A DNA stretch of 5,341 nt from assembly GCA_030610225.1 (NCBI GenBank), contig JAUWSD010000099.1:1-5341 (forward strand). The letters are read 5' to 3'. Source of the DNA: Chloroflexota bacterium. Its GTDB lineage: Bacteria; Chloroflexota; Anaerolineae; Anaerolineales; UBA11579. Below, in pieces: positions 1 to 5,341 of this stretch. Under the pieces are notes generated by a model. It saw only the letters and a program-made list of their open reading frames with translations, made no database searches and was not told the DNA's origin. The position numbers and the translations under genes are program-made. How positions within the stretch are numbered: the first letter of the stretch is position 1; every line of letters starts with the position of its first letter.

Positions 1-112
1 CTTTTATCTTCATGAAATATGCCAGAACAGAAGTTCTATTTACAAATATGATAACAGTTTTGTAAGGAATAATCAAATAATATCGGCTAAAATATAGTTC
101 AGAGGAAACACA

Positions 113-817
113 ATGATAAATCGATCCAAACTATTGGTATTTATATTATTGATTCTACTTGTTTCGTTAGCCTGTGCGCCGCTGGATACAATTAAAGAGG
201 CGGTCAAGGATCTTGGACGAAATATGGTCAATGAGTTGGAAGCTGAAGCGGAACAGATGGCTCAGGATAAATGGGACGAGATCAAACTTCAGATGGAAGA
301 CATGGCTGATGATGCCTTTGCACAATTGGAAACTGGAGCTGAAGAGCAATTAGAGCGGATAAATATCCTCGGAAGAGCGGTTGAATGGGAAGTCAAAAAT
401 CCGGTATATAACCCTGAAGTTTTATTTGAAGGATATACATCCAATGATTCGGGATTTATCAGTTATCTTTGGGAGCTGGATCAGCCAGGTTTAGATGCCA
501 GCCAATTTGTGAGCGAAGGTGCTGCTGAAGTGATCCTGATCGATGATCTGCATATGGGCGATGCGATCAATAATAATGGTTATGGAGAATTTGGGCATAT
601 GTTGATGTTCATTTCATGGGTGGATAAACCTGAGATGAACTTCTCAGCATATGAATTCACCTCTGATGGGATCGAGAGAAATAATTTCACTTTTGTCCCT
701 CTTGGAGAAAGCGATTGGACGATCCAGCAGTTTGAGAATGACCCTGATTTCATTGCTAAAGGCCCGTACGAAGCCCAGAAATGGGTTAGCTTTGCAGATA
801 TTACTGAAGAAGAATGA
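113..817 (+). CDS. Putative lipoprotein of unknown function
   Basis: The 234-residue product starts with a lipoprotein-like signal: basic residues at 4-6, a hydrophobic core at about 7-19, then Ser-Leu-Ala before Cys21. The lipobox is imperfect because position -3 is Ser rather than Leu, so a plain N-terminal anchor is an alternative. Residues 26-85 are very rich in Glu, Asp, Ala, Met and Gln and look like one long amphipathic, possibly coiled-coil, helix. Residues 87-230 look like a compact mixed-fold domain with many aromatic residues (for example Trp120, Trp169, Trp202, Trp224). I recognise no family and assign no function. The protein probably sits on the outer face of the cytoplasmic membrane. 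The start is supported by an AGAGGA Shine-Dalgarno at 101-106, about 6 nt upstream. No clear -35/-10 pair with normal spacing is visible in 1-112, although TAAAAT at 88-93 is a possible -10. The gene appears to be a single unit, separated from the pilin gene by 95 bp. Confidence 0.8.
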   Translation: MINRSKLLVFILLILLVSLACAPLDTIKEAVKDLGRNMVNELEAEAEQMAQDKWDEIKLQMEDMADDAFAQLETGAEEQLERINILGRAVEWEVKNPVYNPEVLFEGYTSNDSGFISYLWELDQPGLDASQFVSEGAAEVILIDDLHMGDAINNNGYGEFGHMLMFISWVDKPEMNFSAYEFTSDGIERNNFTFVPLGESDWTIQQFENDPDFIAKGPYEAQKWVSFADITEEE

Positions 818-844
818 TTTTTTTATTCTGATTTAGTGTATAGT

Positions 845-895
845 ATTATTATATTTTATTATTATATTTTATTATTATATTTTATTATTATTTTT
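845..895. repeat. 13-bp AT-only tandem repeat
   Basis: Three perfect head-to-tail copies of ATTATTATATTTT lie at 845-857, 858-870 and 871-883, followed by a shortened fourth copy to about 895 that lacks the internal AT. The whole tract contains no G or C. It fills most of the gap between the lipoprotein stop and the pilin Shine-Dalgarno at about 899-906, so it lies where the pilin promoter or leader would be expected. Copy number could vary by slippage. Whether it acts as an UP-like element, a spacer or nothing is not decided by the sequence. Confidence 0.9.
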
Positions 896-912
896 ATTAG
901 GTGAGGTGTATT

Positions 913-1065
913 ATGTTAATTACAGCAAGAGAGAAGGGACAAGGTTTAGTTGAATACGCCTTGATAATATTGCTGATCGCTTTGGCAGTTTTTATAGCGG
1001 TGCAGCTCTTTGGTGAAGCACTGATCGATACATACAACACAATTATAACTGCTCTCAATGTCTAA
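913..1065 (+). CDS. Flp/type IVb-like prepilin
   Basis: This is a 50-residue protein. It has a short basic leader (residues 1-9, ending Lys8-Gly9) followed by GQGLVEYALIILLIALAV. If prepilin peptidase cuts after Gly9, the mature protein begins at Gln10 and carries Glu at +5 and Tyr at +6, the hallmark Glu-Tyr of Flp pilins. Residues 15-33 form the hydrophobic assembly helix and the mature form is only 41 residues, normal for Flp/Fap pilins. Known members assemble into Tad-type pili used for adhesion or surface contact after processing by a TadV/CpaA-type peptidase. The start is supported by GGTGAGG at 900-906, 6 nt upstream of the ATG. No tad/cpa assembly gene is present in the window, so the pilin is an orphan here and its machinery must lie elsewhere. 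Many Chloroflexota carry single pilins with a GQGLVEYALI start (from memory). The family call is confident; the assembled structure is inference. Confidence 0.88.
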   Translation: MLITAREKGQGLVEYALIILLIALAVFIAVQLFGEALIDTYNTIITALNV

Positions 1066-1135
1066 TTGATTCTCCAATGCAATTTCAGGGTAAGCATACA
1101 AGGGGTGGGCTTGTCTATATTTAATCGGAGATTTA

Positions 1136-2167
1136 ATGATGGTTAACTCTGTAATTCCATTAGTAATTGGTTTTCTAATAATCCTTTTTGGTGCCATGAT
1201 ATTCTGGCCGAAAAAAGGATTGTTTTTTAGATGGCAGAATCAAAGAACATATTCTGAAAAAGTTTTACGGGAACATATTGCCAAAGATATTCAGAAAAGG
1301 AGCTTGGAAGGGGATCAACTGGATATCAAAGCATTGGCACTTCTTAATCAAGTAGATGAAGAGCTAGCTGCCAGTGTGATATTTGGAATGGTGAATGATG
1401 GTCTTGTCACTGAAGATGGAGCTTATTTCAAGTTGACAGAATCTGGTCAGGAGCTGGCCACGCGAGTGATCAGAGCACACAGGATATATGAACGCTACTT
1501 GGCGGATCATACCGGTTTTGATGAAACAGAATGGCATGAAAAAGCTCACGACTATGAACATATCCTCAGCGCAGAGCAAGTTGAAGAAATATCAAAGAAG
1601 CTTGGCCATCCCGTTCACGATCCACACGGCGACCTGATCCCTACAAAAGAGGGTGAGTACTTTGATGCTCCCGGAATATTATTAAGTGATGCTCCTTTGA
1701 ACAAAGCGCTTCAGATCGTCAGCGTTCCAGATGATCCTGTTGAATTGGCATCCATTGTTCTGGGGCAGAATATTGTTCCGGAGGAGGTCATCAAGGTAAT
1801 TGAGTTAACAGATACAGAAGTGCATTTCATTCATGATGGGAAGGCACATGCTTTACCGGTAAATGCAGCTAAGTACATTAAAGTTCACGACATTGTCACT
1901 GAGAAAGAATCCTTTATTGATTGCATTCCATTGAGTAGCTTGGCTCCGGGGCAGGCGGCGAAGGTTGAACATATTTCCCCGCATGTACGGGGGCAGGAAC
2001 GCAGACGATTCATGGACCTGGGTATCCTTAAAGGAACAGTCATCTCAGCAGAATTTGAAAGCCCGGCTGGTGATCCAACTGCATATATGATCCGGGGGGC
2101 GATCATTGCTCTGCGAAAAGAACAGGCTGACCAGATTATTATTTCTCCTCATTTGGAGGTTGAATAA
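1136..2167 (+). CDS. Membrane-anchored DtxR-like metal sensor fused to two FeoA-like domains
   Basis: The product has 343 residues. Residues about 5-24 form one transmembrane helix, followed by a basic stretch (Lys26, Lys27, Arg32, Arg37) that by the positive-inside rule puts the rest in the cytoplasm. Residues about 40-100 resemble the DtxR/IdeR winged helix, and 101-170 the DtxR dimerisation and metal-binding domain. By-eye alignment places His115, Glu119, His134, Glu141 and His142 on DtxR ligands His79, Glu83, His98, Glu105 and His106 with identical spacing; DtxR Cys102 becomes His138. Residues about 188-256 and 263-338 look like two FeoA/SH3-like domains, the second with the typical RRRFMDLGILKGT signature (289-301). 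FeoA normally is a small separate partner of FeoB. The gene is first in the Feo operon and its TAA overlaps the next ATG by 1 nt. GGAG at 1127-1130 lies 5 nt before the ATG at 1136 and 8 nt before a second ATG at 1139, so the true start may be 1139. The 70-bp upstream gap shows no recognisable Fur or DtxR box. Direct regulation of FeoB is inference. Confidence 0.85.
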   Translation: MMVNSVIPLVIGFLIILFGAMIFWPKKGLFFRWQNQRTYSEKVLREHIAKDIQKRSLEGDQLDIKALALLNQVDEELAASVIFGMVNDGLVTEDGAYFKLTESGQELATRVIRAHRIYERYLADHTGFDETEWHEKAHDYEHILSAEQVEEISKKLGHPVHDPHGDLIPTKEGEYFDAPGILLSDAPLNKALQIVSVPDDPVELASIVLGQNIVPEEVIKVIELTDTEVHFIHDGKAHALPVNAAKYIKVHDIVTEKESFIDCIPLSSLAPGQAAKVEHISPHVRGQERRRFMDLGILKGTVISAEFESPAGDPTAYMIRGAIIALRKEQADQIIISPHLEVE

Positions 2168-3003
2168 TGGCTGAAAAAAATAAAACGCAGCTCTTAGCAC
2201 CTAAGGAAGCTTGTGCTGAATGCCCGGCCTATAATGCGGCAAATTTAAAGAAGCTTGGATTAAATATCGAAGAAGTCGATCATGTGATCGCTTTGGCAGG
2301 AAACCCGAATGTAGGAAAAAGCACTGTTTTTAATGCCCTAACAGGACTGAGGCCGCACACCGGCAACTGGCCAGGTAAGACTGTCACCAGGGCAGAGGGT
2401 GCTTATGAATATGGTGATAAAAGATATAAGATCGTCGATCTCCCCGGCACATATTCACTGCTAGCGACCAGTTTGGATGAGGAGGTAGCTCGAAATTTCA
2501 TCCTCTTTGGCCAACCTGATGTAACCATAGTTGTAGTGGATGCCAGCCGGCTGGAAAGAAATCTTAACCTTGTTATACAAGTCCTAGAGATCACAGATAA
2601 GGTAGTTGTATGTTTGAATTTGATGGATGAGGCAGAAAGGCGGGGATTAAAGATCGATGACCGCATGTTGGCTAGGGATCTTGGTGTTCCTGTAGTTCCT
2701 ACATCTGCTCGTTATGGCCAAGGAATACCGGAGCTTTTAGCTGCCGTACATGAAGTTGCTGATCAACAGATCAAGACTAATCCGTACAGGATCAAGAATG
2801 AACCACCAGAACTGAAAAATGCGATCACACAGATCGTTGATCAATTAAAGGTCGTTTATCCAGAATTACCAAACCCCCGGTGGGTGGCGCTGCGTTTACT
2901 TGACGGGGACGAAGAGATCGCTGAAGCAGTTGAAAGCGGTGAGATCGGGAGTATCGTTCAGGTGGGAGTTGAAGATAATAAGGCTTTGGAGGTGTCTGAG
3001 TGA
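2167..3003 (+). CDS. feoB: FeoB GTPase domain as a separate protein (split FeoB, N-terminal part)
   Basis: This 278-residue protein is the cytoplasmic half of the ferrous iron transporter FeoB. The G motifs are complete: G1 GNPNVGKS at 45-52, G2 region HTGNWPGKTV at 64-73, G3 DLPG at 91-94, G4 NLMD at 151-154 and G5 SAR at 180-182. Asn48 in G1 matches the Asn that coordinates K+ in potassium-activated FeoB GTPases. Residues about 205-262 correspond to the start of the helical GDI/linker domain, with PRWVALRLLDGDEE at 237-250. A CAEC pair (Cys16, Cys19) precedes the G domain and could bind a metal. Normal FeoB continues into the membrane domain in one chain of roughly 600-800 residues; here TGA ends the protein and the permease begins in the -1 frame. 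The start is set by GGAGG at 2155-2159, 7 nt before ATG, and overlaps the preceding stop (TAATG). GTP binding and hydrolysis would control Fe2+ passage through the separate permease, presumably by non-covalent association. Confidence 0.93.
   Translation: MAEKNKTQLLAPKEACAECPAYNAANLKKLGLNIEEVDHVIALAGNPNVGKSTVFNALTGLRPHTGNWPGKTVTRAEGAYEYGDKRYKIVDLPGTYSLLATSLDEEVARNFILFGQPDVTIVVVDASRLERNLNLVIQVLEITDKVVVCLNLMDEAERRGLKIDDRMLARDLGVPVVPTSARYGQGIPELLAAVHEVADQQIKTNPYRIKNEPPELKNAITQIVDQLKVVYPELPNPRWVALRLLDGDEEIAEAVESGEIGSIVQVGVEDNKALEVSE
2988..2992 (+). promoter_or_regulatory. Shine-Dalgarno for the separate FeoB permease gene
   Basis: GGAGG lies inside the end of the GTPase gene, 7 nt before the GTG start at 3000. 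This optimal placement argues that the permease is deliberately initiated as its own protein, rather than the split being a sequencing error. An in-frame TGA at 2997-2999 directly abuts the GTG, so the permease reading frame cannot extend further upstream. The stop of the upstream gene (TGA 3001-3003) overlaps the GTG, a typical layout for translational coupling. Confidence 0.8.
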
Positions 3004-4427
3004 GTGTAAATAAAAAAGACATCCTTCAAACCGCTAAAGAACTCAGAACCCAAGTTGGTGGGGATTTCCACCAGAAGCTGGTTGAATCTATTTATTCAGA
3101 TGCAGCAAGCATCGCAGACAGGGCAGTTGAAAGACCGGATAAAAAGCAGAAATTTGACCTGGATCGGACGATCGATAAAATCGTAACAAATAAGTGGACT
3201 GGTTTCCCGATCATGATATTGCTTTTTGCTCTCGTGTTCTGGATCACTATTGTTGGGGCAAATGTCCCTTCCAGATGGTTAGCCGAGTTAATGCTTGAAA
3301 AAGTATATCCCTGGCTAAAAGTGATTTCTGCCAACATTGGTGTGCCTTTTTGGATCGATGGTTTGATCCTGGATGGGATCTATATGGCAACTGCCTGGGT
3401 TATAAGCGTCATGCTGCCCCCAATGGCGATCTTCTTCCCGCTTTTTACTCTGTTGGAAGACTTTGGGTATTTGCCAAGAGTGGCATTCAATCTGGACAGG
3501 ATCTTTAAGAAGGCTGGAGCACATGGCAAGCAGGCCTTGAGCATGATGATGGGCTTTGGATGTAATGCTGCCGGAGTGATCTCGACCCGCATTATTGACA
3601 GCCCCAGAGAAAGATTAATAGCGATCATCACTAATAACTTTTCGCTTTGTAATGGGCGCTGGCCTACACAGATAATGTTGGCTTCGGTCTTTATGGGTGC
3701 GCTGGTTCCTGCATATCTGGCTGGTTTTATCTCAGCTCTCAGCGTTGTAGCGATAGCTTTGCTGGGAATCGCAATCTCGTTTGGAGTGAGTTGGGCTCTC
3801 TCAAAGACAGTTTTGCGAGGAGAAGTTTCAACATTCAGTTTGGAACTACCGCCCTATAGACCCCCAAACCTCTGGCAGACTTTATATACATCAATAATTG
3901 ACCGTACTCTGGCCGTGCTTTGGAGGGCGATAGTCTTTGCAGTACCGGCTGGAGCAGCGATCTGGATCAGCGCAAATGTGATCATCGCTGACCTTAGCAT
4001 CGCTGAGCATCTAATCAATTTCCTTAATCCCTTTGGAATCCTGATCGGTTTGAACGGGGTGATCCTGGTGGCATTCATTGTCGCGATACCTGCAAATGAG
4101 ATCGTGATCCCTACTATCTTAATGCTTACAGTTCTGAGTGGTGGATTAGCGGGAGTTGGCGAAGGAACAGGTGTTATCTTTGAGCTGGAGTCCAGTGCCG
4201 CATTGCTGAATATATTCACAGCAGGGGGTTGGACAATACTCACAGCAATAAATTTGATGCTTTTAAGCCTTTTGCACAATCCTTGCAGCACAACAATTGC
4301 TACGATCTACAAAGAGACTGGCAGCGTGAAATGGACAACGCTTGCCACGCTCTTGCCAGTTGCTATGGGCTTGGTTGTGACCTTCTTTGTAACACAGATA
4401 TGGCGAGTAATTGAGCTTCTGTTGTAA
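3000..4427 (+). CDS. feoB: FeoB membrane permease as a separate protein (split FeoB, C-terminal part)
   Basis: The product has 475 residues. Residues 1-60 are a cytoplasmic helical piece that looks like the rest of the FeoB GDI/linker; the remainder is the Gate/core/Gate membrane region, with about 8-10 hydrophobic segments from residue 69 to 468. Recognisable FeoB landmarks are LLEDFGYLPRVAF (151-163), GFGCNAAG (185-192, Cys188), the motif around Cys217 (LCNGRWP), PANEIVIP (364-371) and HNPCSTT (426-432, Cys429). These place it in the Fe2+ permease family; it moves ferrous iron across the cytoplasmic membrane. The first gate motif reads NAAG instead of the enterobacterial NVPA, matching, from memory, a FeoB subgroup common in Clostridia. 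Translation starts at GTG 3000, overlapping the GTPase gene by 4 nt. It must pair with the GTPase encoded just upstream to be regulated. No terminator hairpin is evident after the stop. Confidence 0.93.
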   Translation: MSVNKKDILQTAKELRTQVGGDFHQKLVESIYSDAASIADRAVERPDKKQKFDLDRTIDKIVTNKWTGFPIMILLFALVFWITIVGANVPSRWLAELMLEKVYPWLKVISANIGVPFWIDGLILDGIYMATAWVISVMLPPMAIFFPLFTLLEDFGYLPRVAFNLDRIFKKAGAHGKQALSMMMGFGCNAAGVISTRIIDSPRERLIAIITNNFSLCNGRWPTQIMLASVFMGALVPAYLAGFISALSVVAIALLGIAISFGVSWALSKTVLRGEVSTFSLELPPYRPPNLWQTLYTSIIDRTLAVLWRAIVFAVPAGAAIWISANVIIADLSIAEHLINFLNPFGILIGLNGVILVAFIVAIPANEIVIPTILMLTVLSGGLAGVGEGTGVIFELESSAALLNIFTAGGWTILTAINLMLLSLLHNPCSTTIATIYKETGSVKWTTLATLLPVAMGLVVTFFVTQIWRVIELLL

Positions 4428-4458
4428 TTTGATGCCCTGCTGTATATGAAAGCTGTAA

Positions 4459-4464
4459 TATAAT
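4459..4464 (+). promoter_or_regulatory. Possible -10 element for the RNase D gene
   Basis: A perfect TATAAT sits 8 nt before the ATG at 4473. If used, transcription would start about 1-3 nt from the start codon, giving a leaderless or nearly leaderless mRNA, which fits the absence of a Shine-Dalgarno in 4428-4472. No convincing -35 hexamer lies 16-18 bp upstream, so the call is weak. The gene could instead be read through from the Feo operon. Confidence 0.3.
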
Positions 4465-4472
4465 AAAACCCA

Positions 4473-5341
4473 ATGAAAAAATATGAGAGTGAATTACTCT
4501 TGGTCTCAAATGACCAACAGTTGTCTAAAGCTGTGGATGAGTTCATGAAACAGTCTATATTGGCTGTTGACACTGAATCAAATAGTTTATATGCCTACCG
4601 CGAGAAAGTATGCTTGATCCAATTCTCAATTCCTGGGAAAGATTATTTAATCGACCCATTTAGAATAGGAAACATGGACCTGTTGGGGAAAGTGTTTAAG
4701 AGCGAAAAGATAGAGAAAGTCTTCCATGCTGCCGAATACGACCTTTTAGTGTTGAAGAGGGATTTTGGGTTTGAGTTCAATAATATCTTTGACACAATGA
4801 TCGCTGCAAGAATTTTAGGTTATCAAAGAGTTGGATTAGGCTCGCTGGTCGATTTATTCTATGGTCAGAAGTTGGCTAAGAAATTTCAGACTGCAAATTG
4901 GGGCAGAAGGCCGCTGCCACAGGAAATGCTGGATTATGCCCGAGTTGATACAGTCTATTTGATCCGAATGAGGAACCTTCTCAAGAAAGAACTTGAGAAA
5001 AATGGAAGTTGGGAAATAGCCCAGGAAGATTTCACGCGATTGACATTAGTAAACGGAAATACTCCTCAACCTCAACCTGTTAATATCTGGCGGATCAACG
5101 GGGCAAATAAATTTACGCCCAGACAGGCAGCAGTGATGCAGCGTCTGGCACAATACCGTGATAAAAAAGCAGAGAAGCTTAACAAACCGCTTTTTAAAAT
5201 CATTGGGGACAGGACATTGATAGAGATCGTGAACAATCTGCCAAAAAGCAAGCAGGAACTAAGTCTTATAAGTGGAATGTCGCCCCTCCAAATAAAAAGA
5301 CATGGCTCTGAAATTTTAAAAGCTATCAGATTGGGTAATGA
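4473..5341 (+). CDS. rnd: Ribonuclease D-like 3'-5' exonuclease with HRDC domain (3' end cut off by the window)
   Basis: The frame stays open from ATG 4473 to the window edge, giving 289 codons. Residues about 10-175 are a DEDDy 3'-5' exonuclease: Asp33 and Glu35 in AVDTES (motif I), Asp90 in FHAAEYDL (motif II), and Tyr155 plus Asp159 in YARVDTVYL (motif III, Tyr-x3-Asp). All four acidic metal-binding residues and the catalytic-type Tyr are present, so it should be active. Residues about 214-286 resemble an HRDC nucleic-acid-binding domain. Known RNase D enzymes trim the 3' ends of tRNA precursors and other structured RNAs in the cytoplasm; E. coli RNase D has about 375 residues, so up to a quarter of this protein may be missing. 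An in-frame TAA at 4464-4466 makes 4473 the first possible ATG. No Shine-Dalgarno is visible. A generic 3'-5' exonuclease is the alternative, but the exonuclease plus HRDC order favours RNase D. No link to the upstream iron genes is evident. Confidence 0.9.
   Translation, partial: MKKYESELLLVSNDQQLSKAVDEFMKQSILAVDTESNSLYAYREKVCLIQFSIPGKDYLIDPFRIGNMDLLGKVFKSEKIEKVFHAAEYDLLVLKRDFGFEFNNIFDTMIAARILGYQRVGLGSLVDLFYGQKLAKKFQTANWGRRPLPQEMLDYARVDTVYLIRMRNLLKKELEKNGSWEIAQEDFTRLTLVNGNTPQPQPVNIWRINGANKFTPRQAAVMQRLAQYRDKKAEKLNKPLFKIIGDRTLIEIVNNLPKSKQELSLISGMSPLQIKRHGSEILKAIRLGN

Noticed and set aside
24..37. Inverted repeat AGAAC-AGAA-GTTCT near the left edge, as a possible terminator of an upstream gene
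   Set aside because: A 5-bp AT-leaning stem without a T-run is too weak, and no upstream gene is visible.
811..829. AGAAT/ATTCT pair around the lipoprotein stop with a T-run in the loop, as a terminator
   Set aside because: The T-run is inside the loop rather than after the stem and the stem is only 5 weak pairs.
1098..1114. Inverted repeat ACAAG-GGGTGGG-CTTGT upstream of the Feo operon, as a possible operator
   Set aside because: The stem is only 5 bp with a 7-nt G-rich loop and does not resemble a Fur, DtxR or MntR box; such short repeats are expected by chance.
946..1197. Open frame of 83 codons on the minus strand spanning the pilin and the start of the Feo operon
   Set aside because: It overlaps the clear pilin gene antisense and shows no domain or convincing ribosome binding site.
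3854..4291. Open frame of 145 codons on the minus strand
   Set aside because: It lies wholly opposite the FeoB permease, whose motifs are unmistakable, and its translation has no recognisable features; it is a codon-bias shadow.
2167..4427. FeoB as a pseudogene broken by a frameshift
   Set aside because: All G motifs and gate motifs are intact on both sides, and the second part has its own well-placed Shine-Dalgarno and start codon, which a fresh frameshift would not be expected to supply.

Overview
The window carries six protein genes, all on the + strand, with short gaps and no RNA gene, insertion sequence or CRISPR array visible. The style suggests a bacterium of the Chloroflexota (Anaerolineae-like), inferred from the short Flp-type pilin with the GQGLVEYALI signature, the membrane-anchored DtxR/FeoA fusion, the clostridial-like FeoB variant and an RNase D with HRDC region. 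GC is roughly 43% by eye. The taxonomic call is an inference from protein style, not from a marker gene.

Layout: positions 113-817 encode a putative secreted lipoprotein of unknown function with a long acidic helix and a C-terminal globular domain. An extremely AT-rich gap (818-912) follows, containing three exact tandem copies of a 13-bp unit. Next comes a 50-residue Flp/type IVb prepilin (913-1065). Positions 1136-4427 form a tightly packed ferrous-iron uptake operon of three overlapping genes: a membrane-anchored protein joining a DtxR-like metal-sensing region to two FeoA-like domains; a stand-alone FeoB GTPase domain; and a stand-alone FeoB membrane permease. After a 45-bp gap an RNase D gene starts at 4473 and runs off the right edge.

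How the genes work together: the three Feo genes overlap by 1 and 4 nt and each later gene has its own strong Shine-Dalgarno, so they are probably translated as a coupled set. FeoB, normally one polypeptide, is divided inside its helical linker region, and the FeoA function is moved onto a tethered protein that keeps DtxR-type metal ligands but appears to have lost the usual DNA-reading residues. The most interesting hypothesis here is that this tethered protein senses cytoplasmic Fe2+ or Mn2+ and regulates the split FeoB directly at the membrane instead of repressing transcription. The lipoprotein, pilin and RNase D genes have no evident functional link to iron uptake.
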